Source: Microbacterium esteraromaticum (GTDB lineage: Bacteria; Actinomycetota; Actinomycetes; Actinomycetales; Microbacteriaceae). Taken from it: a DNA stretch of 64,000 nucleotides. The stretch is taken from NCBI RefSeq assembly GCF_014084045.1, contig NZ_CP043732.1, positions 2,790,001 to 2,854,000 of the forward strand, given 5' to 3'. A model generated the notes under the pieces. The model had not been told where the DNA came from, did not search any database, and was given only the letters and a program-made list of their open reading frames with translations. Positions within the stretch are counted from its first letter, which is position 1. Each line of letters starts with the position of its first letter. The position numbers were made by a program, and so were the translations under genes. Below, piece by piece: positions 25,831 through 32,732 of this stretch.

Positions 25831-26994
25831 ATGGCAGGCGACAGCGATTCCGACGATCTGCCGCTGACACGGCGGGCGGCGCGCCGGGGGGAGGGTCCCT
25901 CCGAGACCGATGCCTCGGCGACCGCTCCCGCCGACCCGGAGGACGTCGAGACCCCGGTGCGCGGGCTGCCGCTCTCTGATGCCGCGTTCCCTGCGTTCGA
26001 CGCCGAGCGGATTCCGCCGCGCCCGCCGATGCCGTCGCCTGACAGCTCTGAGACTCACGCCATCCGCGAGCAGTGGCGCGCCAGGCGCGGGGAGTTCGAG
26101 TCGCACGTCACCCAGGCCAGGGAGCAGTTCGACCAGGCGAACGAGCGGATCAAGCAGCGCACCGGCCGCGACCTGATCGTGGCCATACTGATCGGCGTCG
26201 GCTTCGGCGCCGTGCTGATCGCGTCGCTGCTGTTCGTGAAGTGCCTCTTCGTGCCGATCGCGGTCGCAGCCGGACTCCTCGGCACGTACGAGCTCTCCCG
26301 CGCGCTGCGCACCGGCGGCCGCCGGGTCGACGTCGTGCCCCAGCTCATCGCTGGTGCCGCCATTCTGCTCACCGGTCCCTTCGCCGCCCTGTGGCTCAGC
26401 TGGGTCGTGCTCATCGCCGCGGTCGCTTTCGTCAGCGTGTGGCGGATGGTCGGGCAGATGGTCGCGGCCGACGGCCGCACATACGGTGACGTCCTGGCCG
26501 ATGTCGTCGTCGGCGCCTTCGTGCAGGTGTACGTGCCGTTCCTCACCTCTGTGGCGCTCATGCTGCTCAGCCGCGATCAGGGCGAGTGGTGGGTGCTGGG
26601 CTTCGTCGCGGTGGCCGTGGCCGCGGACACCTGCGCGTACGCGGCCGGTCTCGCCTTCGGCAAGCACCCCATGGCGCCGCGGATCAGCCCCAAGAAGACC
26701 TGGGAGGGCTTCGGCGGTGCCGTGGCAGGCTCGCTGATCGTCGGAGTGCTGTTCGCCATGCTGCTGCTGCAGCTGCCGTGGTGGTGCGGTCTCGTGTTCG
26801 GCGCGGCCATCCTCGCCTGCGCCACACTCGGAGACCTCGGCGAGTCCATGCTCAAGCGCGACCTCGGGATCAAGGACATGAGTTCCTGGCTGCCTGGTCA
26901 TGGCGGTCTTCTCGACCGGCTCGACAGCATCCTGCCCTCGACGATCCCCGCCATTGCGCTGTACCACCTCTTCTCCCCTCTGATCGGATCCTGA
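25831..26994 (+). CDS. cdsA: Phosphatidate cytidylyltransferase (CDP-diglyceride synthase)
   Basis: Polytopic membrane enzyme of 387 residues that makes CDP-diacylglycerol from phosphatidate and CTP. The C-terminal family signature is intact: ISPKKTWEGFGGAVAGS and DLGESMLKRDLGIKDMS, with PGHGGLLDRLDS. About eight helices start near residue 115. The N-terminal 110 residues form a polar, probably disordered cytoplasmic extension with a short predicted coiled segment (VTQAREQFDQANERIKQ). Such an extension is common in actinobacterial CdsA and absent from E. coli. Its stop overlaps the next gene (TGATG). Confidence 0.95.
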   Translation: MAGDSDSDDLPLTRRAARRGEGPSETDASATAPADPEDVETPVRGLPLSDAAFPAFDAERIPPRPPMPSPDSSETHAIREQWRARRGEFESHVTQAREQFDQANERIKQRTGRDLIVAILIGVGFGAVLIASLLFVKCLFVPIAVAAGLLGTYELSRALRTGGRRVDVVPQLIAGAAILLTGPFAALWLSWVVLIAAVAFVSVWRMVGQMVAADGRTYGDVLADVVVGAFVQVYVPFLTSVALMLLSRDQGEWWVLGFVAVAVAADTCAYAAGLAFGKHPMAPRISPKKTWEGFGGAVAGSLIVGVLFAMLLLQLPWWCGLVFGAAILACATLGDLGESMLKRDLGIKDMSSWLPGHGGLLDRLDSILPSTIPAIALYHLFSPLIGS

Positions 26995-27581
26995 TGACTG
27001 ACGCAGACCTCGAGGCGCTGACCACTCCGCAGGAGGAGACGCCGCCGGCTTTCCCGCTCGTCTCCGGCCGCCAGCGCGGCTACCACCGTGCTGCGGTCGA
27101 CAGTTTCCTTGATTCCGCTCGTGCCGCCTTCGAGGAGTCGCGGGCGGACTTCGGTGCCGACGACGTGCGCGCGGCATCCTTCCCGCTCGTGAAGCACGGC
27201 TATTCGATCGCCGACGTCGACGCGGCGCTCGCGCGCGTGGAGGACGCCTTCGCCCAGCGTGCGCGTGAGAAGGCGATCCGCCAGGTCGGGCCCGACGCAT
27301 GGGTGGCCCGAGCGCGGGACGAGGCGCAGCAGGTGCTCGATCACCTCAGCCGCCCCAGCAGGCAGCGCTTCGCGCGAACGAGCATCCTGACCTTCGGCTA
27401 CCGCATCGACGAGGTGGATCACGTCGCCGACCGGATCGCGGCGTTCCTGCGCGACGGTGACGCACTGGACGTCGAGCAGATCCGCGGGGCGGCGTTCCGC
27501 ATGCAGCGCTGCGGCTACCGCGAGGAGCAGGTGGACGCCCTGCTCGACGCCACAGTCGAAGTGATCCTCGCCGTCCGCTGA
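26994..27581 (+). CDS. DivIVA-like repeat protein (four GY-x4-VD units)
   Basis: A protein of 195 residues, soluble. It contains four copies of a short motif, GYxxxxVDxxLD-like, at about residues 29 (GYHRAAVDSFLD), 69 (GYSIADVDAALA), 135 (GYRIDEVDHVAD) and 174 (GYREEQVDALLD). Copies two and four also share the preceding VRAASF/IRGAAF stretch. This motif matches the N-terminal domain repeat of DivIVA/Wag31-type proteins, which bind curved membrane at poles and septa. No long coiled coil follows, so it is not a full DivIVA. The start overlaps the cdsA stop by one base. Function unknown; a septal or polar adaptor is a guess. Confidence 0.85.
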   Translation: MTDADLEALTTPQEETPPAFPLVSGRQRGYHRAAVDSFLDSARAAFEESRADFGADDVRAASFPLVKHGYSIADVDAALARVEDAFAQRAREKAIRQVGPDAWVARARDEAQQVLDHLSRPSRQRFARTSILTFGYRIDEVDHVADRIAAFLRDGDALDVEQIRGAAFRMQRCGYREEQVDALLDATVEVILAVR

Positions 27582-27625
27582 CGCGCTCTCGGTGAGTTCT
27601 CATGGTGAGCCCGACCACTTGTGCG

Positions 27626-27631
27626 TAGACT
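27626..27631 (+). promoter_or_regulatory. Probable -10 element (TAGACT)
   Basis: TAGACT lies 10 bases before the GTG at 27642, separated from it by a GAGGG ribosome-binding site. The transcript would carry only a few leader bases. Confidence 0.4.
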
Positions 27632-27641
27632 GAGGGCCATC

Positions 27642-28295
27642 GTGAATCCCGATAACGAATCGATCTCGAACTCGAAGCGCCCGAACGCCTCCGGTCCGAC
27701 GAAGAAGACTCAGACGCGTCGCCGTGCCAGCGCCCTGCTGGCCGGTCTCGCCGTCGTCGGCATCTCGGCGGCCATGATGGCCCCTACCGGCATGGCCGTA
27801 GCGGATCCCGAGCCGACCGATGCGCCGCTCACCGCGTTCTCGCTCGCCACGACCGAGACGCAGAGCATCACCGTCTCCGTCGAGGGTGCGGAGATCACGC
27901 CCGTCGCTCGCAGCGGCTTCGAGGTCTACGTGAAGCCCAAGCCCACCCCTCCACCGGCCCCGAAGCCGGCGGCCGCGCCCAAGAGCAGCAAGCCCTCCCT
28001 CCCGCGCTACACCGGCGGCGGAAGCAAGGAGGAGTGGATGACCGCGGCGGGAATCGCGAGCAGCGATTGGCCGTACGTCGACTACATCGTCTCCAAGGAG
28101 AGCGGCTGGAACCCGAACGCGACGAACAAGTCCTCCGGTGCCTGCGGCCTCGTTCAGGCGCTGCCCTGCAGCAAGGTTCCTGGCAACGGCTACGACCCGG
28201 TCGACAACCTCCGCTGGGGCAACGGCTACGCGGTCGGCAGGTACGGAAGCTGGGCTTCGGCCTACAGCTTCTGGGTGCGCAACCACTGGTGGTGA
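27642..28295 (+). CDS. Secreted lytic-transglycosylase-like protein
   Basis: A protein of 217 residues. It has a long polar N-region, then an export signal at about residues 32-55 (RRASALLAGLAVVGISAAMM, then GMAVADPE). A Pro/Lys/Ala linker (KPKPTPPPAPKPAAAPK) follows. The C-terminal lysozyme-like domain covers about 130-217, with candidate catalytic Glu in YIVSKESGWNPNATN and the GACGLVQALPCSK region. The two cysteines of that region could form a disulfide. It would act on peptidoglycan outside the cell. GTG at 27642 follows GAGGG; an upstream ATG at 27621 is less likely. Enzyme activity is inferred from fold motifs. Confidence 0.87.
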   Translation: MNPDNESISNSKRPNASGPTKKTQTRRRASALLAGLAVVGISAAMMAPTGMAVADPEPTDAPLTAFSLATTETQSITVSVEGAEITPVARSGFEVYVKPKPTPPPAPKPAAAPKSSKPSLPRYTGGGSKEEWMTAAGIASSDWPYVDYIVSKESGWNPNATNKSSGACGLVQALPCSKVPGNGYDPVDNLRWGNGYAVGRYGSWASAYSFWVRNHWW

Positions 28296-28304
28296 GCACG
28301 TTCG

Positions 28305-28592
28305 ATGCCACGCTCACATCGACGACGACCTGAGCGCAGCGGGTCGGACGACTCCTTCGGCCGCCTTCTGGCCGGCTGGAAGCGAACCGAGGCCAGACGC
28401 GGTCGGGAATGGACTGTGCAGCCTGTGTCTGCGCACCAGGCGATGAAGGAGTACCGCTGCCCCGGGTGCACTGGGGCCATCGCGCCCGGTACCGCCCATG
28501 TGGTCGTGTGGCGGGCCGATGGAGTGATGGGGGAGAGCGCCGATCTCGCGGCTCGTCGTCACTGGCATACGCACTGCTGGCGCATCGCCTGA
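28305..28592 (+). CDS. Small zinc-ribbon-like protein conserved in actinobacteria
   Basis: A protein of 95 residues. The N-terminus is basic (MPRSHRRRPERSG) and the C-terminal half has CPGC at about residue 53 and HWHTHCW near the end. Together these give a CxxC...HxHxxC arrangement that could bind one metal. Similar short proteins, sometimes labelled ATP/GTP-binding, occur widely in actinobacteria; no P-loop is visible here, so that label seems unsupported. It lies nine bases after the transglycosylase-like gene, on the same strand. Function unknown; nucleic-acid binding is a guess from charge and the metal site. Confidence 0.75.
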   Translation: MPRSHRRRPERSGSDDSFGRLLAGWKRTEARRGREWTVQPVSAHQAMKEYRCPGCTGAIAPGTAHVVVWRADGVMGESADLAARRHWHTHCWRIA

Positions 28593-28608
28593 CGGCCGGT
28601 GCGAGCGG

Positions 28609-29688
28609 TCAGCGCTCGTTCATCCGTGGGATGAGCACCTGACGGTAGATGATGAGCACACTCGCCGCCACCGGAATCGCGATCAGCGCGCCGAGAAGTC
28701 CGAGCAGAGCCCCGCCCGAGAGCGCGGCGATGACGACCACGGCGCCGGGCACCGATACGGCGCGGCTCATGATGCGAGGCGCGATCAGGTATGCCTCGAC
28801 CTGCATGTAGATGAGGTAGTAGATGCCCGCGGCCAGCGCAGTGGCAGGCGAGCCGACCCCGGGCAGCAGGCACGCGAGCACGATGATCGTCGAACCGGTC
28901 AGCGTGCCGACCAGCGGGATCAGGGAGAAGAAGAAGGCGACGACGGCCAGCACCGCTGTGAACGGCGCGTTGATGATCGACAGGTAGATCATGCTCAGGA
29001 TGCCGTTGATGACACCGAGCGAGACCTGACCCATGACGTAGTGGCCGACGGAGTCGGTGATCTGGTCGGCGATGTCGATGAAGCGCTCGCGTCGAGACGC
29101 GGGCACCAGCTGATACACGGCGCGCTTGAGCGACGGCGTCGATGCGGTCATGTAGATCGTCAGGATCAGGACGATGAAGGCGCCGAAGGCACCGGTCAGA
29201 ACCGCCCCGCCGACCACCCAGACGCCCTGGCCGATCGTCGTGCTCCATTCGGTGACGTTCTGCGTCCACTGGTCAGAGGCGATCCAGCTGTCGATGTAGT
29301 CGAAGACCAGGTCGACCTCGAGGGTGGGGAACGTGTCTGTCAGCCAGGACTTGATGTCCTGCACCGTCTGCTCGCCGTTGACGAAGAGCGGGGTGATGCG
29401 CGCCACCAGCTGCGTGATCTGGTCGGTGACGACGGGCAGCACGATCAGAACGACGGCGGCGAAGACGCTGAGCACCGCGAGGATGGTGATGAGGACGGCC
29501 GCCCAGCGGGGGAGTCCCCGGCGCTCGAGGAACGTGACCAGCGGGTCGAGACCGAGACTGAGGAAGAGCGCCGTGCCGATGTACAGGATGATCGTCGACA
29601 GCGTCTGCACGCCCGTGATCAGCAGGATGCCCAGGCCGACGCCGAGCGTCGCCACCAGCGCGGTGCGGAAGGGACTGTGAATCTTCAT
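28609..29688 (-). CDS. AI-2E family transporter (PerM-like permease)
   Basis: A membrane protein of 359 residues with about eight helices. Typical family segments: the N-terminal pair of helices (LGVGLGILLITGVQTLSTII, then AVLITILAVLSVFAAVVLIV), a polar exported region at about 95-150, and the C-terminal bundle GVINGILSMIYLSIINAPF and FFFSLIPLVGTLTGSTIIV. The family name comes from AI-2 export by one E. coli member. Most members have unknown substrates and some are Na+/H+ antiporters, so no substrate is claimed. Divergent from the next operon across a 182-base gap. Confidence 0.9.
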   Translation of the reverse strand: MKIHSPFRTALVATLGVGLGILLITGVQTLSTIILYIGTALFLSLGLDPLVTFLERRGLPRWAAVLITILAVLSVFAAVVLIVLPVVTDQITQLVARITPLFVNGEQTVQDIKSWLTDTFPTLEVDLVFDYIDSWIASDQWTQNVTEWSTTIGQGVWVVGGAVLTGAFGAFIVLILTIYMTASTPSLKRAVYQLVPASRRERFIDIADQITDSVGHYVMGQVSLGVINGILSMIYLSIINAPFTAVLAVVAFFFSLIPLVGTLTGSTIIVLACLLPGVGSPATALAAGIYYLIYMQVEAYLIAPRIMSRAVSVPGAVVVIAALSGGALLGLLGALIAIPVAASVLIIYRQVLIPRMNER

Positions 29689-29812
29689 TGCTCTCCTCGT
29701 CGACCTGCGAAGATCCTAATCGCCCTGCGGCATCCGTCTTCGCCGACTGGCCGCAGGCGGCATGCCGCGCCCGGCGGTTCTTCGTTCGTGGGCAATGCCC
29801 AGGTGGTTTCGC

Positions 29813-29818
29813 TAGTCT
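29813..29818 (+). promoter_or_regulatory. Possible -10 element (TAGTCT)
   Basis: TAGTCT in TTTCGCTAGTCTGAAAT lies 52 bases before the GTG at 29871. That gene has a normal leader with AAGGAG, unlike the leaderless genes. This is the only promoter-like sequence I see in the 182-base gap. Confidence 0.35.
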
Positions 29819-29870
29819 GAAATGTCGAGCGGACCGGCGGTGTATGCCCGGTCACGTAAGGAGCTGATTC

Positions 29871-31742
29871 GTGCGTTTCGTATGGGCCGTCGTGGCCTTC
29901 GTGCTGGCCACGGTTCTCATCGGAGCCGGAATCGCCCAGCGCACCATCTTCATGGGACCCTCAGAGCAGCGGATGGAGCTCGCGGTCGACGAACCGCAGC
30001 CGTACGTGCTCGTCGACGCCGAGGTGCTCGGCGCGCACTCGGGACTGCAGACGCTGCTCGTGCGCGGAAAGGGCGAGATCTTCGTCGCCTACGGCCGCAC
30101 CGACGACGTCAAGGCCTGGCTGTCCGACACGAGCTACACCGACGTGACCCTCGCGAAGGGCGACGAGCCGAGAAGCGAGACCGTGGCGGCGCAGCAGTCG
30201 CCGGCGGGCGGCGGCGAGACGTCAGGTCGCAACCCTGCGGACTCCGACCTGTGGCTCGACTCGTTCGCCGACAAGGACTCTCTGGTGACCGAGATGCAGC
30301 TGACCCCGGGACACAGCATCCTCATCGCGCGCGACGGCGTGGAGCCCGCCCCGGACGACATCCTCGTCAGCTGGGGCCTCGACACACGCACTCCGCTCGC
30401 AGGGCCGCTGATGGTCGCGGGCGGTGTGCTGCTGCTCGCCGGACTGGTGCTGTACTTCCTCGCCATCCGGCATCAGCGCCGCGGTCGCGGACCGCTGCGC
30501 AAGGGACCGGCGCCACTGCCCGAGACCCAGCCGATCGAGATGCAGGCCGCGCCACGGCGCGCGGCGATCGATTCGGGCGACGACGAATCGGGCGAGCGCG
30601 GTGCCCAGGAGCCGAGCGGCGGCGGCTCGCCGGATTCCCCGGACCCCGCGGGCGGGCGCACGCCTCGCACGGCGCTTCGCCGTCGCCTCGCGCTGGGCCT
30701 TCCGGCGCTGACACTGACCGCTGTGCTCGCCACGGGCTGTTCGGCCGAATCGTGGCCGGAGTTCGGCGCCGAGACGCCCACTCCGACCCCCACCCCGACC
30801 GTGGTGACCCCCGAGGACCAGAAGCCCCCTGTCGTCACCGAGCAGCAGGGACAGCGCATCGTCTCGCAGATCGCACAGACCGTCGAGAAGGCGGACTCCG
30901 ATCGCGACATCACTCTCGCCGAGACGCGCCTCGCGGGTGCCGTGCTCGAGGCGCGCCGCACCGAGTACACGCTGCGTGGACAGATCGCCGAGCGCACCCA
31001 GCCGCTGACCGCGCCGCGCGACAAGGTCAAGATCCTTCTGCCCGAGGCTGCCGACGGCTGGCCGCGCTCGGTGCTCGCCCTGACCGTCTCGGAAGAGGAC
31101 GACACGGCGCCGCCCGTGCTGCTCACGATGACGCAGGACGACCCCTGGTCGAACTACCGGATCACCGAGATGGCCGACATGCCGGCATCGTCGGAGTTCC
31201 CCGACGTGGCGCCGGCGTGGCTCGGCACCACCAAGGTCCCCGACGACTCGCCGTTCCTGGCGGTCGCGCCCGAGCAGGTTGCGGCGGCGTTCGCCGACTT
31301 CGTCGACAACGGCGACAAGAGCGAGTACGCGGGGCGTTTCGACGAGACCGCCGAGAAGCTGGCGCAGAGCGTCCGTGACAGCCGTGCGGCGATCCTCGCC
31401 GGGCTCAAGGAGAAGCAGTCCGACACGACCTCCGCCGTCGCCTTCGACATGAAGGCGACGGACGAGGAGCCGCTCTCGCTCGCCACTCTCGGGAGCGGCG
31501 CCGTCGTCGCCGTGCGCGTAGACGACATCGAGACGATCACGCCGACCACGGCTGACGCGGTGATCCGGATCGGCGAGAACCCAGAGGCCAGTGCTCTGAC
31601 CGGAGTCAAGGAGTCCGCCAAGGGGTTCACGACGACGTACGCGATCCAGCTGTTCTTCTCGGTGCCGGCACAGGGCTCCAACGAGCAGATCCGACTTCTG
31701 GCCTACCATCAGGACCTCCTCAGCGTGAAGGTGAATCAGTGA
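29871..31742 (+). CDS. Large membrane protein with internal lipoprotein-like signal, function unknown
   Basis: A protein of 623 residues with no enzyme motif recognised. Layout: N-terminal helix (about 4-23), exported region of about 155 residues, second helix at about 184-205 (LMVAGGVLLLAGLVLYFLAI), and a basic/disordered loop to about 260. A segment then looks like a full lipoprotein signal: basic ALRRR, a hydrophobic stretch and ATGC with Cys at residue 290, then SAESWPEF and a TPTPTPTPT linker. A folded C-terminal region of about 300 residues follows. It may be a fusion of a membrane protein and a lipoprotein. GTG at 29871 follows AAGGAG. The stop overlaps the thioredoxin-TPR gene (GTGA). 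Confidence 0.82.
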   Translation: MRFVWAVVAFVLATVLIGAGIAQRTIFMGPSEQRMELAVDEPQPYVLVDAEVLGAHSGLQTLLVRGKGEIFVAYGRTDDVKAWLSDTSYTDVTLAKGDEPRSETVAAQQSPAGGGETSGRNPADSDLWLDSFADKDSLVTEMQLTPGHSILIARDGVEPAPDDILVSWGLDTRTPLAGPLMVAGGVLLLAGLVLYFLAIRHQRRGRGPLRKGPAPLPETQPIEMQAAPRRAAIDSGDDESGERGAQEPSGGGSPDSPDPAGGRTPRTALRRRLALGLPALTLTAVLATGCSAESWPEFGAETPTPTPTPTVVTPEDQKPPVVTEQQGQRIVSQIAQTVEKADSDRDITLAETRLAGAVLEARRTEYTLRGQIAERTQPLTAPRDKVKILLPEAADGWPRSVLALTVSEEDDTAPPVLLTMTQDDPWSNYRITEMADMPASSEFPDVAPAWLGTTKVPDDSPFLAVAPEQVAAAFADFVDNGDKSEYAGRFDETAEKLAQSVRDSRAAILAGLKEKQSDTTSAVAFDMKATDEEPLSLATLGSGAVVAVRVDDIETITPTTADAVIRIGENPEASALTGVKESAKGFTTTYAIQLFFSVPAQGSNEQIRLLAYHQDLLSVKVNQ

Positions 31743-32680
31743 CCGAAATCTCCGCAGCCGCGCTCCGCGGTGCCGTCGATCTCTCCTCCCTGCGCAACCG
31801 GCCGGCCTCTGCGCAGCCTGCAGCGGGCGCACCGGCGCCGCCCGCAGGTGAAGCCCGCGACGTCGTCGTCGACGTGACAGATCAGTCGTTCGGCGAGATC
31901 CTCGAGCTCTCCCGTTCGGTTCCCGTCGTCGTCGACCTGTGGGCCGAGTGGTGCGGGCCGTGCAAGCAGCTCAGCCCGATCATCGAGAAGGTGACACGCG
32001 AGCAGCGCGGCCGCGTCGTGCTCGCCAAGGTCGACGTCGACGCCAATCCGCAGGTCGCCCAGGCCTTCCGCGCGCAGTCGATCCCCATGGTGGTGGCGCT
32101 CATCGGCGGGCAGCCGGTGCCGATGTTCACCGGTGCCGTGCCCGAGGAGCAGGTCCGTGAGGTCTTCGCCCGCCTGCTCGAGGTCGCGGCGCAGAACGGC
32201 GTCACCGGCTCGGTGCCCTTCGGCGACGGCGAGGGAGACGACCCAGCCGAGGCAGAGCCCGCGCCGATGCCGCCGTTGCACGCCGAGGCTTTCGAGGCCA
32301 TCGAGGCGGGCGACTACGCCCGCGCGATCGCCGCGTACGAGAAGGCCCTCGCCGAGAACCCCCGAGATGACGACGCCAAGGCCGGCCTCGGACAGGTGCG
32401 CCTGCTGCATCGCGTGCAGGGTCTGGATCTGCAGCAGGTGCGCGCAGCTGCCGCCGCGGCGCCCGGCGACGTCGATGCGCAGTTCCAGGTAGCCGATCTC
32501 GATCTCGCCGGCGGGCACGTCGACGACGCGTTCGGCAGGCTGCTCGACCTGTTCTCCGATGCCGACCCGGAGCAGCGCACGCGCATCCGAGAGCGCCTCG
32601 TCGAGCTGTTCGAGCTGATCGGCCCCACCGACCCGCGTGTGGCATCCGCACGCACGCGTCTCACGTCGCTGCTGTTCTGA
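31739..32680 (+). CDS. Thioredoxin-TPR fusion protein (CnoX/YbbN-like)
   Basis: A protein of 313 residues with no signal peptide, so cytosolic. A thioredoxin domain at about 40-150 has an intact WCGPC active site in VVVDLWAEWCGPCKQLSP, plus the cis-Pro segment SIPMVVALIGG. The C-terminal part (about 175-310) is helical and TPR-like (AFEAIEAGDYARAIAAYEKA, then DDAKAGLGQVRLL). This matches the CnoX/YbbN layout. E. coli CnoX lacks the CxxC pair, while many other members keep it, so this one may have both holdase and redox activity. It is coupled by a 4-base overlap to the membrane protein upstream. Confidence 0.93.
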   Translation: MTEISAAALRGAVDLSSLRNRPASAQPAAGAPAPPAGEARDVVVDVTDQSFGEILELSRSVPVVVDLWAEWCGPCKQLSPIIEKVTREQRGRVVLAKVDVDANPQVAQAFRAQSIPMVVALIGGQPVPMFTGAVPEEQVREVFARLLEVAAQNGVTGSVPFGDGEGDDPAEAEPAPMPPLHAEAFEAIEAGDYARAIAAYEKALAENPRDDDAKAGLGQVRLLHRVQGLDLQQVRAAAAAAPGDVDAQFQVADLDLAGGHVDDAFGRLLDLFSDADPEQRTRIRERLVELFELIGPTDPRVASARTRLTSLLF

Positions 32681-32694
32681 ACACGCCCAGCTGC

Positions 32695-32729
32695 ACGAGC
32701 GCCCGGCCCCTGAGGGACCGGGCGCTCGT
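32695..32729. terminator. Bidirectional hairpin terminator between the thioredoxin-TPR gene and glgB
   Basis: ACGAGCGCCCGG (32695-32706) pairs with CCGGGCGCTCGT (32718-32729), a perfect 12-base stem. CTTTCACC follows on the plus strand. It lies between two convergent genes, three bases from the glgB stop. Confidence 0.8.
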
Positions 32730-32732
32730 CTT

